Below, one piece after another: positions 48,721-58,916 of a DNA stretch of 64,000 nucleotides. Origin of the DNA: Poa pratensis (taxonomy: Eukaryota > Streptophyta > Magnoliopsida > Poales > Poaceae). Position 1 is the stretch's first letter, and every line of letters begins with the position of its first letter. A program made the translations under genes and the position numbers. The notes beneath the pieces are model-generated. The model saw only the letters and a program-made list of their open reading frames with translations, ran no database searches and was not told the DNA's origin. The stretch is from NCBI GenBank assembly GCA_947311845.1, contig CAMZMU010000111.1, positions 17,475,282 to 17,539,281 on the forward strand. Direction: 5' to 3'.

Positions 48721-48992
48721 CTACACATGTGAAAAGTCGAAACGACGTTGAGCTCCTCTTGGCGAGTCTGAATGAGCGCATGCTCGTGAGCAATGCGTGC
48801 ATGTTCTTGAGTGATACGAGTCTTCTCTGGAGCTATGCACTCCGCCTCTCGGTTGATGCGATTTTGCTCCGCAAGCAGTTGTTGACGACTCTCTTCTCCC
48901 GAGTCGCAGCGACAGCGTTGTCCGCCGAGACAAGTGTCTGAAGAGTATTGTTCAGGATGACTGGGTATATGAACGATCTCATCCAATCCCAA
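48696..48992 (-). other. Unknown charged ORF, possible coiled coil (98 codons)
   Basis: The product is rich in Gln, Glu, Arg and Ala with heptad-like spacing (LLAEQNRINREAE, ITQEHARIAHEHALIQTRQEEL). It has no recognised family and lies between a MITE and a truncated LTR, so it is probably a transposon scrap. The end of the frame runs into the MITE. Coding status is doubtful. Confidence 0.3.
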
Positions 48993-49009
48993 TCATCCCT
49001 TGTGCCTAC

Positions 49010-49541
49010 AGTAGGGAATTACTCACACATGGATAGGGGACACATATTGGCTTGGTGGAGAGGCATTGGTGATGACGACGGCGACGATCTTCCCCCTCGG
49101 GAGGCCGAAAATAGCCTCCAGAATCCAGTCCGAAAAAGAACAAAGGTTGGCGGCGGCTCCGTATCACGAATAGGAAAAATGAGCGGCGACTAGGGTTTTT
49201 CATCGTGGGAGAAAAATATAGGCCAAAGGCTTCGAGAGGCGGCACTGCAGGGGCCCACGTGGGTGGGGCCCGTGGCCTAGGGTTGACCCGCGGACATGTG
49301 AGGCCACCTGGTCGATCCCCTCCGTCTCACCTTCGGGCTTCGTGGATATTTTCGTCTAAAATAATTATTGGGGTAGTTTTTGGAATTATTCGGGAAACTT
49401 TTATCCTGCACAAAAACAAGACACCAAAGCAATTTGCTGAAAACATCGTTAGTCCAGATTAGTTCTATTCAAATCATGCAAATTAAAAACAAAACAATAG
49501 CAAAAGCATTTAGAAAAGTAGATACGTTTTGGACGTATCAC
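49010..49541 (-). mobile_element. Truncated LTR related to elements B and C
   Basis: Ends (minus-strand start) TGATACGTCCAAAACGTATC and contains the same promoter-proximal layout as the C LTR, including a TATA-like ATATTTTTC at about 49213-49222 and a CACTACTCAC-like stretch near 49016. Only the first 530 bp of the LTR remains. The left break point is approximate. Confidence 0.65.
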
Positions 49542-51309
49542 TCCCTCCATCCGCGCCTTCTCATCCATACTCTTCTGGCCATCTTGTTCCCAAAGAACAT
49601 ATTTTGCGTCATACCTAATTTGCAGCATGTGTGAACTGACGTTGGGGTGGCGGTAGTAATAGCTGACCTCCTGAGTGCGTACGACAGCAGAAGCAGATGG
49701 GTCGTCCGTGCCGCCGCTGCAAATTTCGTGGGCTGCACCGCGCTGCAAAAGATAAGACATCGGAGGAATGCACGGTGTTGCGACCGAAGCTTGGCGCGTA
49801 CCGGAGAAAGACTTCTTCCGTGTTGCAGACGACAGGACACCGGAGCAATGCACGTTGCTACGACCTAAGCTTGGAGCGTAGTGCAGCGGAAAACTGTCGA
49901 TACAACTCTAGTGGTGGCCTGGCGGGCTTGGCATGGTCGTAATGAAGCCACACAAAACATGATAAACCATTTACCATCAATTGAAGGTTCAAAGAGATTT
50001 CTATGCAGTTATTATAAGATTACTAGATTATGTAGGCGCGCGTTGCCGCGCCCGTGTATTACGGCAATAGATTGTTAGGAATTGTTGGAAACTTTTTGGA
50101 TTTTAACATGCTCCGACGTGTTGGTTAACCACGTGCAGGTTCAGCGTGTGAACTAACTCTCCATCCACATTTTTTGGTTAGTTAGTTGAATGATTGTGTT
50201 ACTCACAGTAAAAGGAGAGGGCTAGCAATCGATTTCGCCAGCAGCTCAGGAAAATTCATAGCCGCTGTAGTGTAACATGAGGCATCGAATGTCTGGTTTA
50301 TTGGCTGGAGCTGATCCCAGCACACGCAATGCACCAAACACACGGGGGACTGCTTAATTTATCACGTTTTGTCGAATGGATGGATATAACCCCACCGGAA
50401 CCCAAGAAAGATCAGAGCATGCTAACTGAATTTTCAACAAAAGAACAAAATTCCAACCTGAACAATTCACCTAAACAGAATGAAACCACAAATATTAAGA
50501 ACTTGTACCATGAACAGAACACTATCTGACCTGACCAATTCACCTAAACAGAATGAAACCACAAAGTGACGCAAATACACCAATCAATGAACATAAAGCA
50601 TTATAAGCTGAGGAGCTTGCTAACATCAAAATGACAATCACCAGCCAAAGGCCGATGTGGCAGCGTTCTGCAACCGCCACCAACTTCATAGATAAGCTCA
50701 CCTCGAAGATCTACCTAAAATCAGTTTCTCGAACCTCAAATAAATATATTTGTCAACACTGTGTGGAGAAAGTTCCTACTGTTATATTAAAATTCAGATC
50801 TGATACAAATTATCCAAGTTGCTTAAAAATGTCAACCAAGCATACCCTCCTTTCTTCTTTGCTTAAAAATGATATTTGATTAGATAGGGGAAAAATTAAG
50901 TGTGTGTGGGAACAACTTCAGTAGCATGCGCTGTTGCTTCTTAATTAAGAGGCAAACTTGATCAGTAAAGCTGGATTAAAAATAATAGTTGCTACAATTA
51001 TCTAAGCAAATTAAGCAGTGTTAGAGGAAGGATGAGCTAGTACTGAAGTGAATACATTGCCCATATGCCCAAACGTACAAATCTGTATTGTCACTTTTGT
51101 CTAAAGCAACAAGGGAGTTCCCAAAATTCCAAAAGTAAAAAATCTTGCTACTGCAAATGCACCATTGCTACATATATCCAACGTTACAGGAAGTCTAAGA
51201 TTTTCTTGATAATCAACTGACCATGAGATAACCTTAGAAAAATAGAAGGTGACACTAATAGCGATGGTTTGGATTAGCTCATTATTCAGCAAGTGAAATA
51301 TTCAGATGA
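49542..51309. other. Intergenic with two short direct-repeat pairs
   Basis: No gene recognised. A 45-bp repeat (about 84 percent identical) occurs at 49756-49800 and 49836-49880. A perfect 30-bp repeat occurs at 50463-50492 and 50536-50565. A CG-rich GCGCGCGTTGCCGCGCCCGTG stretch at about 50036 follows AT-rich sequence and resembles a transposon terminus of unassigned type. Confidence 0.55.
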
Positions 51310-52235
51310 TTGTGAAGGTACCATAGCTAATATGATCTTCTGGGGATTGAATTCTTGTTTACTGGATATATTTGAAGATTTACTATGTCAATTTCAGTCC
51401 TTGTTGAATTATTCCAATCTCCTGCAAGGAAAATAGAAGTATGATTTACAAAAGTGCCTTTCAGATATGGACCCGGACATGAAAGAGGAATAGAGGTACT
51501 GGAGTAGTGTAGGGAGGCGGTGTGCAGGAGCTCACCAACATCACCTCTCGAGCACCACATATTTGATCATAGAGGCAGCTGCAGACATGCAGTCGACTTG
51601 ATCTGTGCAGCGCCTCCGTCCCCTCCCAACTGAGATCTCCAGGGTAACCGACCAATCAACTCCACAATCAAGAATTTCAAGGGGTTCGAGGGGTAGAATG
51701 TGCAGGGGAGACATGCTGCCGAGATGGACGAGCTCTTGTTTGGTGACCGTGCGACCGTATTGCTCCCTAGAACTCGCAACTTCGATGCTGCTTCCTTCCG
51801 TCCTCGGGTCGCCGGCGTTGTACTAAATAAATATAAGTGCAGCAATCTGAAACAATGTAATCTGGACATATAATATGAAGGGAAGAGCTGAGGTATTCAA
51901 CGAACTCACCTGGCCTGAAGCCATTGCAAAAAACTGGAATCAGAAATTCCGCAGACAATAAAATCCGAGCCAATAAAATCCAACCAAACTGGAAGAACTC
52001 CAGAACCAGGATGAACAGAACCTGCAAATTGAGCTCGTTGCGATACCACCCGGTGAGGCCCGAATCGAAGATTGATGCTAAGGCACGCGTGGGGCTGGTC
52101 GCCCAGGCGGGCCACGTGCGGCCGGGCCGCTGGTCGCACTCGCAGTGGATCGAGCACATCGCGTTCGGCCGGCCCGCAGCGTGCCGTCGCGGTGGATCGA
52201 TGGGGATTCCGTCCACGGCAAATCCTATAGGTCAC
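51310..52235 (-). other. Possible spliced transcript of unknown nature
   Basis: Minus-strand splice signals define candidate exons of about 52235-51910, 51846-51536 and 51421-51310: donors GTGAGTTCG and GTGAGCTCC, acceptors TTGTTTCAG and CCTTGCAG. The first exon is GC-rich and lies in a CpG-rich zone like a promoter. No frame stays open across the exons and no domain was recognised, so it may be non-coding or a decayed gene. Confidence 0.22.
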
Positions 52236-52855
52236 CCTACGGCGACACTCGACGCGCGCGTCGCCTGAAGGGTGCGCTGATGGTGACGCTGGTGGGCCGG
52301 CCCATTAAGAGATGCATCGAGGCCGGAGCTGAGGAAGACGATGTGAGGCGGCGGCGAGGGAGGCAGCGAGGCTGGAGAAGAAAACGACCGCCGGAGACGG
52401 AGCGTACTCGCCGCCGACGGGGACGGCGCGGCTGGCCGCGACGTCGCCGGCCAGGCGAGGAATGGACCTCACCGTAGCCGGCGACGAAGCGGCTCGCCGT
52501 GGCGGCGCAGGTGGAGGTGAGGAATGAACTTAACGTAGGGGGTGGGGGTGCAGCTCGCCAGCGAGAGGAGTCGGTTAGGGTTTGGGGTGTGGGGGGGGGG
52601 GGGGGATTAGAGGGAGGTCGGGGGCGGCGGTGGGCCGGCGGGGGGCGGTTGGAGGAGGGCGGAACGGCGAGGCGCCGCGGGAGCGGAGCCGGCCGTGGGT
52701 GACGGCCGCAGGCGGTCTGGCCGGCGCCGGCAGCGGAGGGATCGGTGGCGACCTTATTGAGCGGGAGGAAGAAGATGACGCTGTGGGCCGGCCCAGAATC
52801 AACTCCTGTAGTAGGCGACGACGCGTCGAACGGTCGCCGTAAGGCGACCTAAAGG
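52224..52855. mobile_element. GC-rich 632-bp element with about 43-bp TIRs (MULE-like?)
   Basis: The left end CCTATAGGTCACCCTACGGC and the complement of the right end CCTTTAGGTCGCCTTACGGC match at 17 of 20 and continue to about 43 bp. The 12-bp palindrome TGGGCCGGCCCA lies just inside each end (52293-52304, 52784-52795). The interior is about 75 percent GC with a 14-G run near 52590. No TSD was resolved and no transposase is present. Confidence 0.6.
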
Positions 52856-53195
52856 ACCCGTCCGCTACCGTTTCTTCTTCCTCCGCTCTCGTTTCTGTGC
52901 GTTGACCCTTTTTTGTTTACAGTGTAAGCCTTAAGTTGCTGGGCCTTTGCGCGTTGCCGGCCCAAATGAACCACGTGAGGCCGATTTGATGCCCAGAGCA
53001 GTGTTCATTAGGGATAATCGGCCCAGTGCAGGATCGCAGGCCAATCGGACGGCCAGAAACGAGGAAAGAAGGAGATCCGACGGTCGAGATTGCCCAGGTC
53101 GTGAGAGTAGCGTGGTTAGCCTCCTAGATGGCTCAGTTTTAATATCCCTAATGAGAAATACACAGGAAGGAAGATGGAGTAGCTGGAGCAGGTTT
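52856..53195. other. Intergenic stretch with several TGGGCC/GGCCCA motifs
   Basis: TGGGCC-type site II elements, known in grass promoters of housekeeping genes, appear at about 52939, 52960 and 53020. No gene downstream on either strand is convincing. Confidence 0.35.
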
Positions 53196-53650
53196 GGTAT
53201 TCTGAAACGAGGCAAAAGCTTTGCCTTTATATTGATATAGAAGAAGCAGACATAACAAGGCCTAAGCCAAAGTAAAAACAGGAACAGAAATAGGGCCTAC
53301 TATTACAGGAACAGTATCCCCTCGGGCGGGGGGATTAACCAACACCGTCCACTCTCTCAGAGAGAAAGATCGTCATATTTTCAAGAAGCTGTCACCTGTG
53401 CCAAATGCTTGGCCCCGGCGAGAATCCAGTTCTTACCCTCATCCTTTATCTTCTGCACTAGGACAGACGGCATGATCGACTTGTTATTGAAGACGCGCTC
53501 ATTCCTCTCCTTCCATAACTCCCAAGCGATCAGGGTGATGGCAGTCTTGAGACCCATGGGGCAATCAGAGGGCGTCCGAGAGGCCGCCTGCCAGAATTGC
53601 AGCACAGTGCCGCGACCAGATCCCAAGCAAGTTGGTATTAAGGGATGATG
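53196..53650 (-). pseudogene. LINE 3'-terminal fragment
   Basis: An 82-codon frame encodes ITLIAWELWKERNERVFNN and VQKIKDEGKNWILAGAKHLA, the last part of plant L1 ORF2. The 3' end, minus strand, has GGCAAAGCTTTTGCCTCG, the hairpin seen at many grass LINE termini. Confidence 0.82.
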
Positions 53651-53839
53651 CAGGCTCCGTTACCTTCTCGGCGTGCAGTTTTTACCCGCACTGTGCGGAA
53701 GGCCCTGATGTTGTTATTCAGGAGTTGGAGCGTGAGTCTCTTGTAATCCCTTCTGTCTAAAAAAAGATCCGGTTTTACCTGCAAGAAAAAATGCTACAAA
53801 ATTTGCCTCCCTAAGATTCCGAACTGATTCCGTGTCGGA

Positions 53840-54215
53840 CTTTTGATTTATTTATTTTTTGACAACTAACCACTTTATTTATCAGATAACAGCAATATCA
53901 TTTACAAGTAAAGATGAAATAAAGCCAGGAGCATCTCCTTCCCAGAAGGAAGAAGATCTAGTGCTATACGCTGATTTGGCTAAACAATCTGCTACAGCAT
54001 TTGCTTCTCTATTACAGAATTGGTACGTGATTCTTCCAAAATCTTGGGCAAGTTGGTGGCATTCTTCATACACTCCTCTGTCAGTTAAAAAATAACTGGA
54101 CGCATCATTTAAGGCCTGAATCACAGCATCACAATTTGACTCCACAATAACTCTACGACATCCCAGATGATGTGCCAGAAGAAGTCGACTAGTGCATCAA
54201 TTTAATAGTTTGTTC
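53840..54215 (-). pseudogene. LINE-type RNase H (RVT_3) fragment
   Basis: Encodes VESNCDAVIQALND, then DFGRITYQFCNREANAVADCLAK, the C-terminal half of an RNase H-like domain found at the end of some plant LINE ORF2 proteins. Acidic residues of the fold are present, but the N-terminal half is missing. It ends near the beta-xylosidase 3' end. Confidence 0.72.
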
Positions 54216-54376
54216 ATAAAAATTCTTACCACGCTGGTTACCTGTATCTGTTACCATAACGAATGTAAATTACGCATTGCCTCGTTCAGATAAGTTAGAC
54301 ATAAAGCAGTGATTACACCTGTCCAGTGGATATAATCGAAAGCCTCATCGCCTGAACACACAAGCATGTAGTAAAC

Positions 54377-57300
54377 TCAAGGCTTGAAGCTCATCTCGAA
54401 CTCGTCCTCGCCGACCCCGACGAAATGCGACCCCTGGTCGATCACCTTCCTGCCGTCCTCCGCCGCCCTGCTGAAGTGCTTGCAGGGGCTCACCTCGAAC
54501 TCCACGTGTGCGGCCTGCGCCGCCCTCAGGTGCACGCTCTGGAACCCGATCAGCTGGCTCGCGGGCCGACCGTCGGTCGCGTTCGGCCACCGCAAGAACA
54601 GCAGCACCGGGTGCCTGCCGTCCATGGGCCCTTCGTTCTGCACCCTCACCATCGCCGGGAACTTGAGCCTGTCGCACGCCTCGGCGCCGATCTCCTCCAC
54701 GTCGTAACTCACGGTGCCCGCCGCCGATTCGATCGCCTTGAGGCCGTCGATGCTGGCCATGGATGGTGGCTTCGTGCCCTTGGACACGAAGCTGTGGGAG
54801 TACTTCGAGTAACTGAGGCCGTAGCCGAAGTTGAACACGGTCTTGCCTTTGTAGAACCGGTAGGTACGCCCAGGGTAGCCCGTGGCAGGGTCGGCACGCA
54901 TCCGCATGTCCGTCATCGGCACGGCCGTGAACTCCTTTGGGTACCACGTCACCGGAAGCCTCCCACCGGGGTTGTGCTCGCCGAAGAGGACTTGGGCTAT
55001 GGCGATGCCCCCAGCCTGTCCTGGGTACCCAGCCCAGACGATGGCACCAATCTTGGGATTGTTCTTGGCAAACGTCACGTCCACCGGCCCACCGCAAAGC
55101 AGCACCAAGATCACCGGCTTCTTCGCGGCGTCAGCGACGCTGTTGATGAGCTTCTCCTGCATCCCTGGGAGCCCCAGCTCCAGCCGATCGACCTCCTCCC
55201 TCTCCTGATCCTGATCAAGCCCCATGAACAGCACCACGTAGTCGGCCGAGCTCGCCACGTGCACTGCCTCGCCGATGTTGGACACGTTGCAGACCGCCGC
55301 GTTGCACCCTGCGACGAACCTGGCGTCCTTGACGTACCCCTGCAGTGCCTGGAGCGGCGTGACGGAGATGCACGGCGGGCCGAAGTAGTTACCGAGCAGC
55401 AGCGTCGCGTTGTTGGCGTTGGGCCCGATGACGGCGATGGAGGAGACCTTGGACTTGGACAGGGGCAGGGCGCCGGCGTCGTTCTTCAGCAGGACAATGC
55501 CGTCCTGCGCCGCCTGGAGGGCCAGGTTCTGGTGCTCCTGCTTGCACACCTGGTCGGCGCCGATGTTGCCGTACCGGTTGTACTTGGGGTCGCCGTTGAA
55601 GAGGCCCAGCCTCATCCTGATGGTGAAGAGGTTGTGGAGGGCTCTGTCGATGTCCTGCTCCGTGATCTTCCCTTGCTTGATCGCGGAGAGGCCGTGCGTC
55701 TGCACGTACCCGCCGCAGTTCACGTCCATCCCTGAAAATATTTTTCAGGTTACGGATGTTAATTAAAAAAATTACCTAAGTTTTGAGCATGGTTCATGTT
55801 GTTTTGTGAAGTAAGCCGTTGATTATTATTTTTCTGTTTGCTGGAGCAGTGTCAGGTGCTTGCTGCATTATAATTGGTTTGGTCGATTTGAACTGTCACT
55901 ATTTGACTTGTGCCATCTAACGCCAGCACACCTGCATGAGCACTTCAGCACTTATGCATTTAAATGTTGAGGTGGTTTCCTTTTGTGAAGGACAGCTCAC
56001 AGCTAGATGATATCATGATGTTCAGTGGCATGCCACGAATTATTTCTATTGGATTCAAGTGCCCAAATCAGCAAAATCAGAGATCTGTATACAGTAGTGG
56101 GGATCAAATTGTTTTAAAACTCCACCAAATCAAACTTTTCGTTATAGTTCAGTGACCTAACCTAACCTCTACACATTTGCCATATTATCTTGTCCAAGAA
56201 TCATGCTTTTAGTTCTCAGTTATTATGATGTCCTAACTGCCCAGAGGGTTCCAATCTTGATACGTCACAACAACAGGCAATGATATGCAGTTGGATGACT
56301 CATCTTTGAGAAACTGTAGCAGGTCATATGACATGTATATATCGTTGACAACTGATATTAGCTAGAGTCATGGAGGAAAGCTCATACCGGCCTTGAGGAC
56401 ATCTGCAACTGCATCTTCCGGCTCTTTGGCATAACCTTGGACGTCATGGATGATGGCCACGGCGTCACAGTCTGAAGTGATGTATCTGGTCAAACAGATC
56501 GATGAAACTTGCAAGCGTCAGTTACTACTTACTACTCGCTACGCAAGCTAGCCTTTCTTTTCTGAAATTGATGTCTAGTCTTTTCTTAAGTAACAGTGGC
56601 AGTTGTTTACTGAACAATCTTCTTACTTACCCGTTAAACCCCCAGTCTCCTCTGGCGGTTTTGGTGAGGAGGTTGTGATCGGCGCAGGTGGGCACGCCGT
56701 TGACGCGGTTGTAGGAGCACATGATGCCGCTGGAGCCGCCGTCCTCGACGCAGCTCTTGAAGGGCGGGTTGTACGTGTCCGCCAGGTCCTGCGCGGTCAC
56801 CTGAACAACAACCCGCATAAATTCAGACTTCCAAGAAAGAACCTGACGACGACGACTGAAGCTGCCGGCCATCAATGGCGCCGGGACAAGGGGTTCTAAT
56901 CATCATCAGACTGGCAGCGGTTGTAGTACCTTGGCGTCGAAGGCGAAGCGGGTGACGCCCTTCCAGTTCTCGAGGTCGTAGGCGGTGAAGTGCTTGCAGC
57001 AGGCGGAGGCCTCGAGGTCGGAGGAGTTGATGGCGCCGAGATGGCGTAGCCCTGCACGCCCCGGACGAACACGGCGCGTACTTGCCCGTCATCGTCGGGT
57101 CCTCGCCGGGGGTCTCCTGGCCCCTGCCCCACCGCGGGTCGCGGAACACGTTGATGTTGGGCGCCCAGAAGGTGAGCCCCTCCGCCTGCCCATTGTTGTA
57201 CACGCCCCGCGCCTCCGTCCCGATCACCTGTCAGTTCAGAGGTTGCAGATGAAGTTCAGAAGCTGCTACTAATCTGGTTGCTGATTCTGTTACTCTGTTT

Positions 57301-58259
57301 TCTTACGATTTCCTACACTTTTTTTCTCGTTTGTGTGCAGTGTGGTATTTCTCGTTCTAGAAGGTCGTCACTGGAATAGATCCCAATATAGAATTACAGA
57401 TCAAACGCTTTCGAATTTTGACAAACTCAAAAGCTGCATGCACCTACCACGTTCGTACCGGTAGTTAGGTGTTCGAAAATCAAAAGTGGTAGTATACCCG
57501 GCCGGTTGGTGATGGTTTTTACCAGCTTTCGGACTACCTCGTGCCGCATTACACTAGGACCCCAATACTTAATTCCCCTGTCTCCTAAACTGGAATTAGG
57601 CCCAAAGGTACACTTGTTTTCACACCGTTTTAAGAAACCCAGCTTCCTGTTCTTCAACAATCACCGCCGTCGTCATTATCATCATCTTGTCCTCAGATAT
57701 ACCAATTGCGAAATAATGACCCCTCGAATGAAGGCTTATTACGGAAGATAATTACAACTCTAAACACACTAACACATCTCAAAGGCAGAGTGGTGATGAA
57801 AAAGTTGCTAGCTAGGAAGAATGGAAGAGTAGTGTGTTCATGTACGTACCTGTCCGATGCGGTACCAGAGGTGCGGGTTGAATGACGCGGCGGTGAGGAT
57901 GACCTGCGGGAAGCTGGTGGCGGCGCGGAGCGGGCCGTCGAGGTGGATGCCGCGCCCAGCGTTGGCCACGCCGTGCAGCGCCTCGGACCACCACTTGTAC
58001 GCCGGCACGCCCAGCCGGGCCACGGCCGGAGACTCGTCACCTAGCTGCGAGATCTTCTCCTCCAGCGTCAGCTTCGACACCAGGTCCCGGCGCGCTGCTC
58101 GATCGGCAGCTTCCGGTCGCAGTACGGCGCGTTGGACGGCGCGCCGCACGAGAAGGGCGGGGCGGCGGCCACGGCGACGCGCAACGACGACAACGCGAGC
58201 AGCTGGACGACGACGAGCAGCAGCGCTGGCGCCGGGGCAGCTTGTGTGCGGCGTCCCAT
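54377..58259 (-). CDS. Beta-D-xylosidase (GH3 family), 5 exons, about 777 aa, three frame breaks
   Basis: Secreted enzyme that trims xylose or arabinose from cell-wall xylan-type polymers. Exons on the minus strand are 57850-58259, 56930-57227, 56631-56800, 56388-56485 and 54377-55731, all GT-AG. Residues 1-33 form a signal peptide ([12 protein letters not shown]), then PFSCG. The GH3 N-domain has [25 protein letters not shown], and the nucleophile Asp is in ITSDCDAV (exon 4). The C-terminal GH3 domain starts near DGIVLLKN, and a fibronectin III-like domain closes at [10 protein letters not shown]. Length is usual for plant enzymes. Exon 1 (near 58088) and exon 2 (near 57075 and 57036) each read as if single bases were missing from C/G runs. 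If real, the gene is dead; if base-calling errors, it is intact. Confidence 0.88.
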
Positions 58260-58330
58260 GGCTGGTGCGTGAGCCTATGTCACACTGTCGCTGCGCGGGT
58301 GAGGCTGGCTTTGGCAATCGCGAGGGGTGT

Positions 58331-58340
58331 GTATATAAAG
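58331..58340 (-). promoter_or_regulatory. Possible TATA region of the beta-xylosidase gene
   Basis: A TTTATATAC stretch (minus strand) lies about 75 bp upstream of the start codon. It reads equally well as a plus-strand TATATAAAG, so orientation is uncertain. Confidence 0.4.
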
Positions 58341-58585
58341 GGCGCGCGCGACACATGGGAGTATGGGCTAACGAGGAGTGGAGCCAATTGTTCATTTCTT
58401 GTGACAATCCTACCCATCCAAGTGTACGTCCTACTCGATCCTATCCGTACATCTATATAAATGGAGCTATTTTTAAGATGCTCCAACTTAAGAGGGGTCT
58501 TCGATCCGGGCAGTCGATTGATAAGGAAAGTTTGGCAATATTTTCCAACTATGGAAAGTACTGGTAAAAATGTAATGTCCTCAAT

Positions 58586-58838
58586 CTAGAAATATGATAA
58601 TTAATGTCTTGGATTTACTTGCCTCTTTGGCATATACCAAAAAATCCATAAAACACTTCCGAAAGAATTGATTACTGATTAGTAAAAAATCTAATATCAT
58701 AAAAAAAACGTCCGCGCAGTATCTAGAATGTTAATTTTGCCTCTCTTGCATATACCAAAAATCCATAAGTCTCTTCCAAAATTTCTGACTATATATTCGC
58801 AAGAATATAATGTCATAAAACGCTTCCATCTAGAATGT
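58586..58838. repeat. Diverged tandem duplication upstream of the beta-xylosidase gene
   Basis: Two units of about 120-130 bp (58586-58715 and about 58722-58838) share TCTAGAA, GCATATACCAAAAA-ATCCATAA, CTTCC and AATATCATAAAA-type blocks in the same order. Confidence 0.6.
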
Positions 58839-58916
58839 GAATTCTTACCCTATTTCCTTTTATTTTGTTTTACCACGTGTGCGTTTTTCTCCAATAATTT
58901 TAGATGTGCATGACCT

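Noticed and set aside
53859..54095. 78-codon plus frame
   Set aside because: It is the antisense of an RNase H-like LINE fragment.
54425..55735. 436-codon plus-strand frame opposite the xylosidase last exon
   Set aside because: An antisense shadow rich in Val, Arg and His. The minus strand carries clear GH3 motifs.
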